Shown piece by piece: positions 9,208 through 17,957 of a stretch of 64,000 nucleotides of DNA (positions are counted from its first letter, which is position 1; every line of letters begins with the position of its first letter). A program made the translations under genes and the position numbers. The notes beneath the pieces are model-generated. The model had not been told where the DNA came from. It worked only from the letters and a program-made list of their open reading frames with translations, and made no database searches. Source of the stretch: Brasilonema sennae CENA114 (GTDB taxonomy: Bacteria > Cyanobacteriota > Cyanobacteriia > Cyanobacteriales > Nostocaceae); assembly GCF_006968745.1 (NCBI RefSeq), contig NZ_CP030118.1, positions 7,652,253 to 7,716,252 on the forward strand, written 5' to 3'.

Positions 9208-9596
9208 GTTTTAGCTGTTTTGCTTTTATCAGACACAATTTGAGTAGAAGTGAGTCTTACATCCTATTTCAACAATTATGAATTGAAAGAATGTGCTTTT
9301 GTGTTAATGTCACCTCAAAATGAAATTCATTTATTTAAACAAAGTAAAGCAGCTTGTAGTCGATTTCGTGTCCTTTGCATTTTCTTCTGGAGTTCCTACA
9401 GTAATTCGCAATCCTCCGTTGATTTCTCGCACAAGGCGCGAATATTTTTGACAGCAGTGTCTTGTGAGTGAGAATTATTTGGTTTTAGGCGTAAATAAAT
9501 AATGTCTGTCGGGCTTTGCCAAACTTGTAATGCCGAATGTTGAGAGAAAGCTTGAATCTGTTCATCTGAACCTCACCCAACCGAAATGTGGGAAGG

Positions 9597-9800
9597 TGTG
9601 AAGATAGATAGCCGAAAGTGAGCAGATTCATTGACATACTCGGCATCGCGTCCCTTGCGCGTGTCCGGAGGACTCAGCTTGGTTGCCCCAAATCTCCGAT
9701 TTGGGGAGAGGGGTTTGCTTCAAGAAACCCCTCTGGGCAAAGAAGGGCGATAGCTTCGCTTGCCTCGCGCGCAAAGCGCACGCATTCGCGTTCGGCAGAT
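9597..9800. repeat. Palindromic repeat block replacing the middle of hisC
   Basis: GC-rich block with two hairpins, CCCCAAATC-TCC-GATTTGGGG and GAGGGGTTT..AAACCCCTC (about 9685-9735), followed by a CGCGCGCAAAGCGCACGC-type palindrome (about 9765-9785). Related scraps (GCGTAGCG/CGCTACGC cores) recur at 8050, 20330, 49445 and 55480 in this window, indicating a dispersed family. Confidence 0.7.
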
Positions 9801-9923
9801 CGCACCATGAAGTGTTTCATGTCCGCCATCAGCGTAACGGTTCGTCTCAATGAGTTGCTGATATGTCCAAGCTAGTTTTTCTTTTAAGTCTGGTGGCAGA
9901 TCGTAGGGACTTTCATTCGTGTC

Positions 9924-9980
9924 TAGGGGGTCAAGGCTTCGACTTCGCTCAGCCTTGACCCCTCGCGGAGCCGAGAGGTC
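9924..9980. repeat. Palindromic element inserted in frame in hisC
   Basis: Perfect 12-bp stem GGGGTCAAGGCT / AGCCTTGACCCC (9927-9938 and 9951-9962) with 12-nt loop, then a second small stem CCTC..GAGG. On the minus strand it adds about 18 residues (..SAPRGVKAERSRSLDP..) just before the conserved LDTNESP without breaking the frame. Confidence 0.7.
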
Positions 9981-10146
9981 AATTTGGATAGATGCTTGGA
10001 CGTTTTGAGCAGTATCGCTACTGGGGCGAGGTTTGTAAGCGGTAAATTGCACTAAGTCTAACCTGATGAATGGGAACATAACTAGTTATGGGTCTTAGTC
10101 ATTAGCAAAAAATAATTAATGACTAAGGATCGTTGATTATACAACT

Positions 10147-10788
10147 TTATGGAAACTGACAAAAGAGCCGGATTGTCTGCCAAATTTCTGCCATGACATT
10201 ACCTAAACCGTGATCGCTGTCAAGTTCTATCAACTCCACCCAAGGACGTTTTTGGGCAAAATCATGACTGGCTTGAATAGGAATCACTTCATCATCTCGT
10301 CCGTGCAGGATAAGGGTGGGGATAGGACGTTGTAACGTTTCCTCTTTGTATTGACTAGCGTCTGTCACGAAATCGTAACTTAGAGGAAGTTGCTTCTGTT
10401 CGCCATAGTGGTAAACCATCAGATATCTTTCTTTTTGCCAGCGCTGTATCGCCTCATCTCCTAACTTGGGTAACCAATGGCATAAAAACCCAAAAGCAGG
10501 CGCTAAAAGGACGAGGCGTTGCACTTGTGGATGTTGCTGTCCCAGATGGGCGGCGCTCAAACCACCCAAACTGGAACCAATAAGCGTGACTGGTGTAGAA
10601 TCATGATTGAATTCGGACGCAATTTGAGAAAGCTGGCGAGTGATTGTCAGGTGAGAAAAATCGTCAGCATTCAAATCAGGGATTTTTAACTTGATATTGG
10701 CTTGTGCAAAGCAAGTACGTATGTACTTTGCTTTTGCAGAATCAGGACTGGATGCAAAGCCGTGAAGATAAATAAATTCACCAGACAT
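10147..10788 (-). CDS. YqiA/YcfP-type alpha/beta-fold esterase
   Basis: 213-aa predicted hydrolase of the YqiA/UPF0227 group, cytoplasmic. The chosen ATG at 10786-10788 begins MSGEFIYLHGFASSPDSAKA; a longer in-frame start at 10890 would overlap the upstream glutathione reductase and adds no conserved sequence. It has the oxyanion HGF motif (about 9), the nucleophile elbow GSSLGGLSA (Ser about 73) and the acid ILHGRDDEVIP (about 165). The catalytic His is in SDHGL (about 193). YqiA enzymes hydrolyse short acyl esters; the natural substrate is unknown. It is 43 bp downstream of gor on the same strand, so it may be co-transcribed. Confidence 0.85.
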   Translation of the reverse strand: MSGEFIYLHGFASSPDSAKAKYIRTCFAQANIKLKIPDLNADDFSHLTITRQLSQIASEFNHDSTPVTLIGSSLGGLSAAHLGQQHPQVQRLVLLAPAFGFLCHWLPKLGDEAIQRWQKERYLMVYHYGEQKQLPLSYDFVTDASQYKEETLQRPIPTLILHGRDDEVIPIQASHDFAQKRPWVELIELDSDHGLGNVMAEIWQTIRLFCQFP

Positions 10789-10831
10789 GAAGTTTGACCA
10801 AGCCCCAAAGGGGCGGGTGTAGCTGACTTGT

Positions 10832-12211
10832 TCAGCGCATGGTGACGAATTCTTCTGCTGATGTGGGATGGATACCAACAGTAGCATCAAAGTCTTTTTT
10901 GGTTGCGCCCATTTTCACGGCGATCGCCACACCTTGAATAATTTCACCTGCGCTTTCACCCACCATATGAGCGCCTAACACTTTATCTGTGTTAGCATCC
11001 ACTATCAACTTCATCATTGTCTTTTCTGATGAGCCTGTCAAACTGTGGAATAACGGACGGAAGCGAGTGCGATAAATTTTCACTCCGTCGTCACCGAATT
11101 TAGAACGTGCATCAGCTTCGGTCATACCAACTGTAGCAGCTTCTGGTGTGGTAAATACGGCTGTGGCGACATCTTCGTGACTGAACACGCGGCGGTTACC
11201 ACCGTATTCACTGTCTGCAAAAGCACGACCTTCGCCTATCGCTACAGGAGTGAGATTGATTCTGTCGGTAACATCACCTACAGCAAATATATTCTGTTGA
11301 GAAGTTTGACTGTATTCGTTGACAGCGATCGCGTTCATGGTGTTATATGCTGGTCCTTCGTCAGAAGTTGCAACAATATCAACTCCAACATTTTCTAAAC
11401 CTAATCCTTCTACATTAGGTGAGCGACCTGTTGCTACTAAAAACACATCAGCAGTCAGTGGTTCAGTATGTTCTCCTGATAACGTCAGTTTTAAACCTTC
11501 TGGGACTTGTTCTACAGCTTTTACTACAGTATTCTTGATGATTTTTATTCCGTGATTGATCATTCCTTCTTGTATTTCAAGCTGGATGTCTTGATCAAAA
11601 CCTCTCAAAATCAAATCTTTGCGGATAATTTGCGTTACCTGGGAGCCTAATCCGCGCATGATAGAGGCGAATTCTGAGCCGATATAGCCTGAACCAATAA
11701 TGACGATATGTTTTGGTTGTTCTTTGAGGTGAAAGATTTCGTTGGAAGTTATGGCATGTTCCATTCCTGATACATCAGGTTTGATCGGACGTCCTCCCAC
11801 AGCAATCAAAATTTTGTCTGCTGTAACTTTACGTCCGTCCACTTCTACTGTGTGCGGGTCTATCAGGCTAGCACGACCTTGTAAAAGTTGGACTCCTGCT
11901 TTGTCTAAAAAGTTAATGTGCAGTTGTGAGAGTCGGCGAACTTCCTTATCTATTGTTGTGATAAAACGTTCCCAGTCTAGTTGTGCTTCACCCACCTTCC
12001 AGCCATAACCAGCCGCATCATGAAACAAAGCGGGAAAGTGGGATGCGTACACCATCAGTTTTTTGGGAACACAGCCACGAATCACACAGGTTCCACCCAC
12101 TAAGTCATTTTCGGCAATGGCTACTTTTGCCCCGTAGCTTGCGGCGCGTTTGGAAGCAGCCAAACCCCCAGAACCAGCGCCAATGACAAATAGGTCGTAA
12201 TCATATGTCAT
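10832..12211 (-). CDS. gor: Glutathione-disulfide reductase (copy 1)
   Basis: 459-aa FAD-dependent enzyme that reduces oxidised glutathione with NADPH, cytoplasmic. The FAD-binding GAGSGG is at 11-16, the redox-active disulfide GGTCVIRGCVPKK (Cys42, Cys47) follows, and the NADPH-binding loop is IGSGYIGSEF (about 171). A second FAD motif is FAVGDVTDR, and the C-terminal catalytic GIHPTSAEE (His about 448) is present. The active-site spacing CxxxxC and the HPT motif place it in the GR branch rather than mercuric reductase or lipoamide dehydrogenase. A paralogue lies 255 bp upstream on the same strand. Confidence 0.92.
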   Translation of the reverse strand: MTYDYDLFVIGAGSGGLAASKRAASYGAKVAIAENDLVGGTCVIRGCVPKKLMVYASHFPALFHDAAGYGWKVGEAQLDWERFITTIDKEVRRLSQLHINFLDKAGVQLLQGRASLIDPHTVEVDGRKVTADKILIAVGGRPIKPDVSGMEHAITSNEIFHLKEQPKHIVIIGSGYIGSEFASIMRGLGSQVTQIIRKDLILRGFDQDIQLEIQEGMINHGIKIIKNTVVKAVEQVPEGLKLTLSGEHTEPLTADVFLVATGRSPNVEGLGLENVGVDIVATSDEGPAYNTMNAIAVNEYSQTSQQNIFAVGDVTDRINLTPVAIGEGRAFADSEYGGNRRVFSHEDVATAVFTTPEAATVGMTEADARSKFGDDGVKIYRTRFRPLFHSLTGSSEKTMMKLIVDANTDKVLGAHMVGESAGEIIQGVAIAVKMGATKKDFDATVGIHPTSAEEFVTMR

Positions 12212-12328
12212 AGTTTTTAGCTTCCGTTAATTAAGTCCTTAAGAATCATTAAAAAAACTTGATACCACTCCACCAATGAAAGTTAATATCCTGTAGGTGA
12301 GATGGTATCTTTTTAAGAAAAGTTTTGA

Positions 12329-12387
12329 GGCACAACGAAATGATTTCCTAATGGCACTCAGATAACCCTCACTCAATTCGTTGTGCC
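12329..12387. repeat. Inverted repeat between the two gor genes
   Basis: GGCACAACGAA (12329-12339) and TTCGTTGTGCC (12377-12387), a perfect 11-bp inverted repeat separated by 37 bp. It could form a long hairpin in the transcript after the upstream gor paralogue or be a small mobile palindrome; there is no T-run for a classic terminator. Confidence 0.6.
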
Positions 12388-12466
12388 ATAAATTCCCATT
12401 CTTTGCTCTACAATTTTATTCTGGCAAAGTTCAGGTATGTTTTGTTGACACCATTGAGTGATTTCC

Positions 12467-13816
12467 TTACAGGGAATGAAAAAGAAACTCCTCACCTGTT
12501 GTGGGATGAATGCCAATTGTCTCATCTATGTCTTGCTTGGTAATACCCTTGCGAATAGCAACAGCAAGACTTTGAATGATCTCTGCGGCATGTTCACCAA
12601 CCATGTGAGCGCCCAAAACGCGTTCAGATTCACCATTCACTACTATTTTTATCGTAGCTTGTTCGTCCTTTTCTGTCATTTGAAATAGCATTGGTTGAAA
12701 GTGAACGCTGTAACATTTTACAACTTCACCAAATTTTTCCCGTGCTTTTGCTTCGGTCATACCAATAGCTGCGGCTTCTGGACGGGCAAAAACAGCAGAG
12801 GGGGCTTGTTCATAATCAACTTTTTGGGGTTTTTTGCCAAAAACTGTATTGGCAAAAGCACGACCTTCTGCTTTGGCAACTGGGCTTAATTGCAGGCGAT
12901 TAGTGCAATCACCCACGGCAAAAATGTTTTCTACAGTTGTGCGGTTGTAGTCATCGACTTTGATTGCGCCTTTTTCCTCAAGTTCTACTCCAGCGTTTTC
13001 CAAACCGAGATTTTTGGTATTTGGAGTACGACCTGTGGCAATCAATATAGTATCCGCCGCAATTGTTTTTCGGGAGTCGCCAGTTATGGTTAACACCAAT
13101 TTTTCTTCTGAGTATTTGATTTGTTTGACGCTGCTGTTGCCAATAAAGCGAATTCCCCTTTTGTTCAAACCTTGTTGAACACCCAAGCGAATGTCCTCAT
13201 CAAATCCTGATAAAATCATCTCATCATGCTCAATCAGCGTGACATCGCACCCAAAAGCGTTCATCATGCTGGAAAATTCCACACCAATATAGCCGCCGCC
13301 AATAATTGCTAAGCGTTTGGGTAAGTAGGGTAAATCAAATATCTGGCGGGAAGTAATAGCGTATTCAATGCCTGGAATGTTTGGCTTATTAGCGCCCCCA
13401 CCTACAGCAATTAAAATCTTATCAGCCGTATATTTGCGTTCGTTAATTTCGACAGTGTGAGAATCGACGAAAGTCGCATGACCTCGAATCAATTCAATGC
13501 CAGCTTGTTGCAACTGTTCAAAATACGAATGGTGAATGCTTTCGATCTGCTGGTATACAGACTTGATGAATTGTGTCCAGTCAAAGCGGCTTTGGCTGTC
13601 ACTCCAACCGTAGCTATGTGCTATCTGGTTTTGCAAGGCGAAATCAGCAGCGTAGACAATCAATTTTTTCGGTACGCAGCCGCGATTAACACAAGTACCA
13701 CCGACGGCTCCTTGTTCGGCAATAGCGGCACGGATGCCATAGCTTGCTGCTGCCTTAGCTGCTGCCAGTCCTCCTGGACCAGCACCAATCACAAACAGGT
13801 CGTAATCGAATGTCAT
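12467..13816 (-). CDS. Glutathione-reductase-like flavoenzyme (copy 2)
   Basis: 449-aa pyridine nucleotide-disulfide oxidoreductase, from ATG at 13814-13816 (MTFDYDLFVIGAGPGG); a longer N-terminal extension to 13867 lacks family similarity. FAD loop GAGPGG, active disulfide GGTCVNRGCVPKK (Cys42, Cys47), NADPH loop IGGGYIGVEF, FAVGDCTNR and C-terminal GIHPTTGEEF (catalytic His). All catalytic residues of glutathione reductase are present. It resembles the downstream copy closely in order and spacing but differs enough in sequence to be an old duplicate or a separate acquisition. Substrate preference (glutathione or another disulfide) cannot be decided from sequence. Confidence 0.88.
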   Translation of the reverse strand: MTFDYDLFVIGAGPGGLAAAKAAASYGIRAAIAEQGAVGGTCVNRGCVPKKLIVYAADFALQNQIAHSYGWSDSQSRFDWTQFIKSVYQQIESIHHSYFEQLQQAGIELIRGHATFVDSHTVEINERKYTADKILIAVGGGANKPNIPGIEYAITSRQIFDLPYLPKRLAIIGGGYIGVEFSSMMNAFGCDVTLIEHDEMILSGFDEDIRLGVQQGLNKRGIRFIGNSSVKQIKYSEEKLVLTITGDSRKTIAADTILIATGRTPNTKNLGLENAGVELEEKGAIKVDDYNRTTVENIFAVGDCTNRLQLSPVAKAEGRAFANTVFGKKPQKVDYEQAPSAVFARPEAAAIGMTEAKAREKFGEVVKCYSVHFQPMLFQMTEKDEQATIKIVVNGESERVLGAHMVGEHAAEIIQSLAVAIRKGITKQDIDETIGIHPTTGEEFLFHSL

Positions 13817-13935
13817 GACTTTCGGGAGAATCAAAAGCAAAGTACTGATTTTTGCTTCTATTTTCAACTAATTTTAGTTACAGCTGCATCTATCTTGACT
13901 TTGATTTTGGATTCTGCTGTCTGCAATTAAAATAA

Positions 13936-16041
13936 TTAAATCTCTTGTTTTGTCAAGTTTTCTGGGGATGATTTTTTGACAACCTCTCTAGCTTTACTTA
14001 AATTGTCTTGATAACCTTGTGGTTCACCTAGTAGTACAACAGAACACTGAATCTGCCGTACGATTTCAGTCGTCACATCACTGAGAGCAACTTCACCAAT
14101 GTTGAGCCGGCGACGGCGCGATCGCAATACCACCAAATCACAGGATTTCGACGCCTTGAGAATAGCATTGACTAAATTATCAGACGCAAGAACTTTGATA
14201 TTCGTATGGCTTTGGGGGAAGTATTTGGAAACCAGGAGATTCAATTGCGACTCCATCCAGGCAACGCGGGCGGGGGAAGTACGGCGAGCGCACACATGCA
14301 ACAGCGTGACTTCTGCCTGATTCGCTTGTGCAAAAATCTCCACAAATCGCACAACTCGCACTGCTTCTTGGGTCAGATTTTCAATAGGTACCAAAATGCT
14401 GCGGATATTGCTCGGTGAATCTAGCAGGCGAGTAACAGCCACGGGACAGTGAGATGCCCAAAGCACACTATCAATTACATTACCAAACAGGCGGGCACGT
14501 ATTCCAGTCGTACTACCCCAGCCCATGACAATCAAGTTAGCATCTTGCTCGCGGCTGGCATGGTTAATGCCATGAACTATTCCCTGGTCAATACGTACCA
14601 GTGGTTCCACTTCTACCCCAAATTCCCGACCAAGTTCTACTGCTTTAGACAGAAGAATCTTACTTTGCTGTATGTCGTTCTCCAACTCTGGTGAGTCCAT
14701 GTGAATGTGAGCAGGTGTAACCGCTAGGGGGACGACTCTACCAGATTCCCGACGGATTAATAGTGCCGCCATTTCAATCAAATTTCTCTCTGTTTCCGGG
14801 TTGCGAACAGGTACAACCACTGTCAACGCTTGAGATGGGTCATTTTTCCAGACAAGTGTTGATTCAGAAGCTTCGGAAGTTGTATCCGTTGTAATTAACC
14901 CAGGAGCACTTCGGGCAGTAATAAGTGGTCCTAATGTAGCCGTCACCATCATCAGAACAATCACACCATTGAGTACACCTTCTGTTAATAAGCCTGCCCG
15001 ATAACCCACCAAAGTTGCCGCTAGTGTAGCTGCTACTTGAGGCAGAGACAAGGACCACATCGTAATCATTTCTTGCCAGTTGTAGCGGTAAACAACTTTT
15101 GCCAGGAGTGCTGCTGCTCCCTTACTGCCAATTAAACCCACTAAAATTGCCAGAGTCAGCCATACAGAACTAATGCTTTTTATAAATCCCGGAATATCAA
15201 TCAACAAGCCTAGGTCAACAAAGAAAATTGGGATGAACAGGACATTACCAACAAAGACTACCTTTTCTTTTACAGGTCCAGAACCGATAACCTCATTGAC
15301 TGCTAACCCTGCCAGAAATGCCCCAACAATTTTTTCTACCCCAATCACTTCTGCTCCCAGCGCCGAGATAAAAACAACCATGAGGATAAATAAAAATTGG
15401 TTTCCTTGTTCGTCTCTGGTTCGTCGAAAAAACTCATGTCCCAACCACTTGAAGCCAAATAAGATAACAGCAGAGTAGATAACCAGCCCGAGCAGTAGCT
15501 TCATTAAGCTAAATGTAGAGAATGCTCCTTGATGGATAGCGACACACACCGCTAAGACCAGCAGTGAGCCGATATCTGTAAAGATGGTAGCGCCTATGGT
15601 AACAGTTACAGCTTCATTTTTGATGACTCCCAATCGACTGATAATTGGGTATGCCAGCAGAGTGTGGGAAGCAAACAAAGAGCCAATCAAAACGGAAGCA
15701 TTCCAACCAAAACCAAACATCCGCCCCACAATTGTTCCTGTAATTAAGGGCACAAGGAAAGTAAAGGTACCAAAGCCAATGGAACGATGCTTGGTTTGCT
15801 CAAACTGTTCCATATCAATTTCCAGCCCAGCCACAAACATCAGGTACACCAGCCCAATGTCAGAAAGTAGCTTGAGGGTTTCCGACTCGGTATTGAGGAG
15901 ATGCAATCCATGCGGTCCCAAAGCTACGCCTGCGATGAGTAAACCTATCAATCCTGGCAGCTTGAATCGTTCAAACAATAAAGGGACTATTAAGATAACC
16001 GTCAGCAGAATAGCGAAAGAAACAATTGGTTCTAGATGCAT
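13936..16041 (-). CDS. CPA2-family cation/proton antiporter with UspA domains
   Basis: 701-aa inner-membrane antiporter (Na+ or K+ / H+ exchange). Residues about 5-380 form some 12 hydrophobic segments of the Na_H_Exchanger fold, including PGLIGLLIAGVALGPHGL near the start and FVAGLEIDMEQF. Residues about 405-530 and 550-685 are two universal-stress-protein-like cytosolic domains; the first ends in LIVMGWGSTTGIRARLFGNV and SHCPVAV, a USP nucleotide-binding G-rich loop. ATG is preceded by AGGAG at good spacing (complement of 16046-16050). Such fusions suggest nucleotide control of transport. The exact ion cannot be told. Confidence 0.9.
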   Translation of the reverse strand: MHLEPIVSFAILLTVILIVPLLFERFKLPGLIGLLIAGVALGPHGLHLLNTESETLKLLSDIGLVYLMFVAGLEIDMEQFEQTKHRSIGFGTFTFLVPLITGTIVGRMFGFGWNASVLIGSLFASHTLLAYPIISRLGVIKNEAVTVTIGATIFTDIGSLLVLAVCVAIHQGAFSTFSLMKLLLGLVIYSAVILFGFKWLGHEFFRRTRDEQGNQFLFILMVVFISALGAEVIGVEKIVGAFLAGLAVNEVIGSGPVKEKVVFVGNVLFIPIFFVDLGLLIDIPGFIKSISSVWLTLAILVGLIGSKGAAALLAKVVYRYNWQEMITMWSLSLPQVAATLAATLVGYRAGLLTEGVLNGVIVLMMVTATLGPLITARSAPGLITTDTTSEASESTLVWKNDPSQALTVVVPVRNPETERNLIEMAALLIRRESGRVVPLAVTPAHIHMDSPELENDIQQSKILLSKAVELGREFGVEVEPLVRIDQGIVHGINHASREQDANLIVMGWGSTTGIRARLFGNVIDSVLWASHCPVAVTRLLDSPSNIRSILVPIENLTQEAVRVVRFVEIFAQANQAEVTLLHVCARRTSPARVAWMESQLNLLVSKYFPQSHTNIKVLASDNLVNAILKASKSCDLVVLRSRRRRLNIGEVALSDVTTEIVRQIQCSVVLLGEPQGYQDNLSKAREVVKKSSPENLTKQEI

Positions 16042-16188
16042 TAATAACTCCTCAAATGAGCTGCGGTTGATTGCTCAGTTAAGTAATTATTATCATCAAA
16101 GTTAAAAATTTTTATCTTCTGTCCTGGGACTGTATTAAAACGTTTACAAAAGTAGATATTTTCCTTGTTTCTCTGTAAAGTTTTAAGT

Positions 16189-16707
16189 ATGAAAAGCATC
16201 GAAGTTACAAGAACTCACCTCCAAATGCGATCGCCCGATGAGCATAAGCCAGTAAAAATCGTAGGCGATCATCGCGCACAAGTTACTCAGGTTTTTGATT
16301 GTCCTGCATCCTTTTACCGTTACCTATATTGTGAAGTTGGACATGAGTATCATTGGGTGTATCGTCGCAATTGGACAGATGAGCAGATTCAAACACACCT
16401 GAGTCAACCAAGCATTTCATTGTGGGTGCTTTATTACACCGGAGCACCTAGCGGTTACTTTGAGTTAGAGCAATACGAAGATGGCTCAGTTGAAATTGCC
16501 TACTTTGGACTACTCAAGGAGTATACAGGACGTGGATTAGGTAAGTATCTGTTGACAATAGCAATTGAGCAGGCCTGGAAAAAGGCAACTCATCGCATTT
16601 GGGTACACACCTGCACGTTAGACCATCCAGCGGCACTTAGCAATTATCTTAAGCGGGGATTTAAACCCTTTGAGCAGGAAACTTATATCGAAACAATTTA
16701 TACTTAA
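16189..16707 (+). CDS. GNAT-family N-acetyltransferase
   Basis: 172-aa predicted acetyltransferase from ATG at 16189; a TTG at 16165 would add 8 residues. The N-terminal half contains FYRYLYCEVGHEYHWVYRRNW and the middle SGYFELEQYEDGSVEIAYFGL. Motif A, EYTGRGLGKYLLTIAIEQAW (GRGLGK pyrophosphate loop), follows at about 118-137, and WVHTCTLDHPAALSNYLKRGF is motif B. Both halves fit a complete GNAT fold. Similar proteins are widespread in bacteria without a defined substrate. It is divergent from the antiporter gene. Confidence 0.85.
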   Translation: MKSIEVTRTHLQMRSPDEHKPVKIVGDHRAQVTQVFDCPASFYRYLYCEVGHEYHWVYRRNWTDEQIQTHLSQPSISLWVLYYTGAPSGYFELEQYEDGSVEIAYFGLLKEYTGRGLGKYLLTIAIEQAWKKATHRIWVHTCTLDHPAALSNYLKRGFKPFEQETYIETIYT

Positions 16708-16755
16708 AAGAATATAAATGCATAACCAGAAAATAATTGCTCTCTTTAATTCTTC

Positions 16756-17361
16756 TTACTTGAGATAAAAATTAAAGACATGTTTTTCTGATTCATCTGC
16801 CACATTTCTATATTGTGAAGTTGATAGAGGAGGGAAAAAGTAGGATTGAAAACGATTTAAGCTTTCACAACTTTCTAAGGGAAAAGGTTTCTTTTCTGGA
16901 ACGTCATCCCACCCTACAACAAGGACACCACCCTGACGTAAAGATTGGTAGCATCCCAAAAATGCATCTTCCACATCTTTCCTCTCATTCAATCCCCAGC
17001 CGAAAACACCATTACAAAGAATTAAATCTAAAGAGTTATCTTTAAAATAAAGATTTAAATCACTCATAGAGCCAGTAATATGCTTATTGGCACCATAAAT
17101 CTTTTTCATTGGGTTAATATCAATTGTCCAGTATTCTTTTTTTTCAAACCATTTTTCGTAGTGCTTTGTATAAGAGCCACATCCGACAAATAAGACTTTA
17201 GCAAATTCCTTTTTATCAATAAAAAAAGGAATTATTGTTTGTTCAAGTATATAGCGATCATGATATTGAAGCGGCATTTCCCACCCCATCATTGTATAAG
17301 TAACTACTTTGAAACCTCTCAAAATCATTTTCGGGTTACTCACGTTACTTAATATATTCAT
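16756..17361 (-). CDS. Class I SAM-dependent methyltransferase
   Basis: 201-aa predicted methyltransferase. ATG at 17359-17361 is chosen because GGAGAG lies about 6 bp before it on the minus strand; a longer frame to 17445 exists. SAM-binding motif I is degenerate but recognisable, VLFVGCGSYTKHYEKWF (about 55-70). WTIDINP is the acidic end of strand 2, LILCNGVFGWGLN is motif IV-like and LRQGGVLVVGW is the post-motif. The substrate is unknown. AT-rich codon use (many AAA/TTT) is somewhat stronger than in neighbouring genes, which may indicate acquisition. Confidence 0.8.
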   Translation of the reverse strand: MNILSNVSNPKMILRGFKVVTYTMMGWEMPLQYHDRYILEQTIIPFFIDKKEFAKVLFVGCGSYTKHYEKWFEKKEYWTIDINPMKKIYGANKHITGSMSDLNLYFKDNSLDLILCNGVFGWGLNERKDVEDAFLGCYQSLRQGGVLVVGWDDVPEKKPFPLESCESLNRFQSYFFPPLSTSQYRNVADESEKHVFNFYLK

Positions 17362-17621
17362 ATGTACTCTCCAAACTTCGTGATTCTTGTAATTTTTAAC
17401 GACTACAGCGTTGCGGAAATAAAGCTCGCAGAAAACAAACCACAAGTTTTGTGGTATAAATCTTTGAATTTTAGACTTCTGCGCAGCCGTACTACAAATG
17501 TATTAAATAGGACGATCTTAAAGATGGTGTAAAAATCAAGTTAATATTGGGTTAATTAAAATAAATACTTTTGGGGAGGGAGTGAAGTGTTTCTTTCATT
17601 AGTGACGGGTTGCAATGGCTA

Positions 17622-17957
17622 TTACCCAACAGCAAAATCCGTAAACTGTCGCATATGAGGCGTGTGGAAGCCCAAGACAATATCCTGCTTTGGCACACCC
17701 ATCTCCACTAATTCAGCAGCAATGTCATCTTCTGTACCATTCCACTGAATCCAAATCTTGCCATCCTTGATATCCAAATGCATCACAGGTCCATAAATCC
17801 GCCGCCGATTGTGCCAACCTACATATATCAGCTGATAATGATCGTGCTTTGTGTCAAAAATTATCTGTGCTTCTACACCATCTTCACCAGAATCACGCTC
17901 TGCATATTTTCTGAGTAATTGCTGAATATACTCTTGGTATTTTTCTAGCTTTGCCAT
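17622..17957 (-). CDS. xisI: XisI family protein (fdxN-element excision controlling factor)
   Basis: 111-aa small protein of the XisI family. Family features seen: LEKYQEYIQQLLRKYA at the N-terminus, EAQIIFDTKHDHYQLIYVGW, RRIYGPVMHLDIKDGKIWIQWNGTEDDIA and LVEMGVPKQDIVLGFH. In Anabaena XisI with XisH is required for programmed excision of the fdxN element by XisF, but most xisHI pairs in cyanobacteria are far from any such element. It overlaps the xisH stop by 13 bp, so translation is coupled. No xisF-type recombinase is present in the window. Confidence 0.93.
   Translation of the reverse strand: MAKLEKYQEYIQQLLRKYAERDSGEDGVEAQIIFDTKHDHYQLIYVGWHNRRRIYGPVMHLDIKDGKIWIQWNGTEDDIAAELVEMGVPKQDIVLGFHTPHMRQFTDFAVG

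Larger units (their letters stand above)
9331..10079 (-). pseudogene. hisC: Decayed histidinol-phosphate aminotransferase (hisC)
   Basis: Remnant of a PLP-dependent HisC. The 5' part (from 10079 down to about 9800) encodes a clear HisC N-terminus: MFPFIRLDLVQF.AYKPRPSSDTA, LDTNESPYDLPPDLKEKLAW and ETNRYADGGHETL. The 3' part (about 9560 down to 9331) encodes a HisC C-terminus, QIQAFSQHSALQVWQSP.DIIYLRLKP, then after a frameshift near 9430 NGGLRITVGTPEEN. The middle (PLP-binding Lys region, about 200 codons) is missing and replaced by dispersed palindromic repeats at about 9597-9800. A further palindrome sits in frame near 9924-9980. The product cannot be functional; an intact hisC must exist elsewhere if histidine is made. 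Confidence 0.85.

Noticed and set aside
9250..9471. 73-codon plus-strand ORF
   Set aside because: Overlaps the 3' end of the hisC remnant on the other strand and has no family features.
12467..13816. Mercuric reductase or dihydrolipoamide dehydrogenase
   Set aside because: No N-terminal heavy-metal domain and no C-terminal Cys pair; active-site and C-terminal motifs are of glutathione-reductase type.
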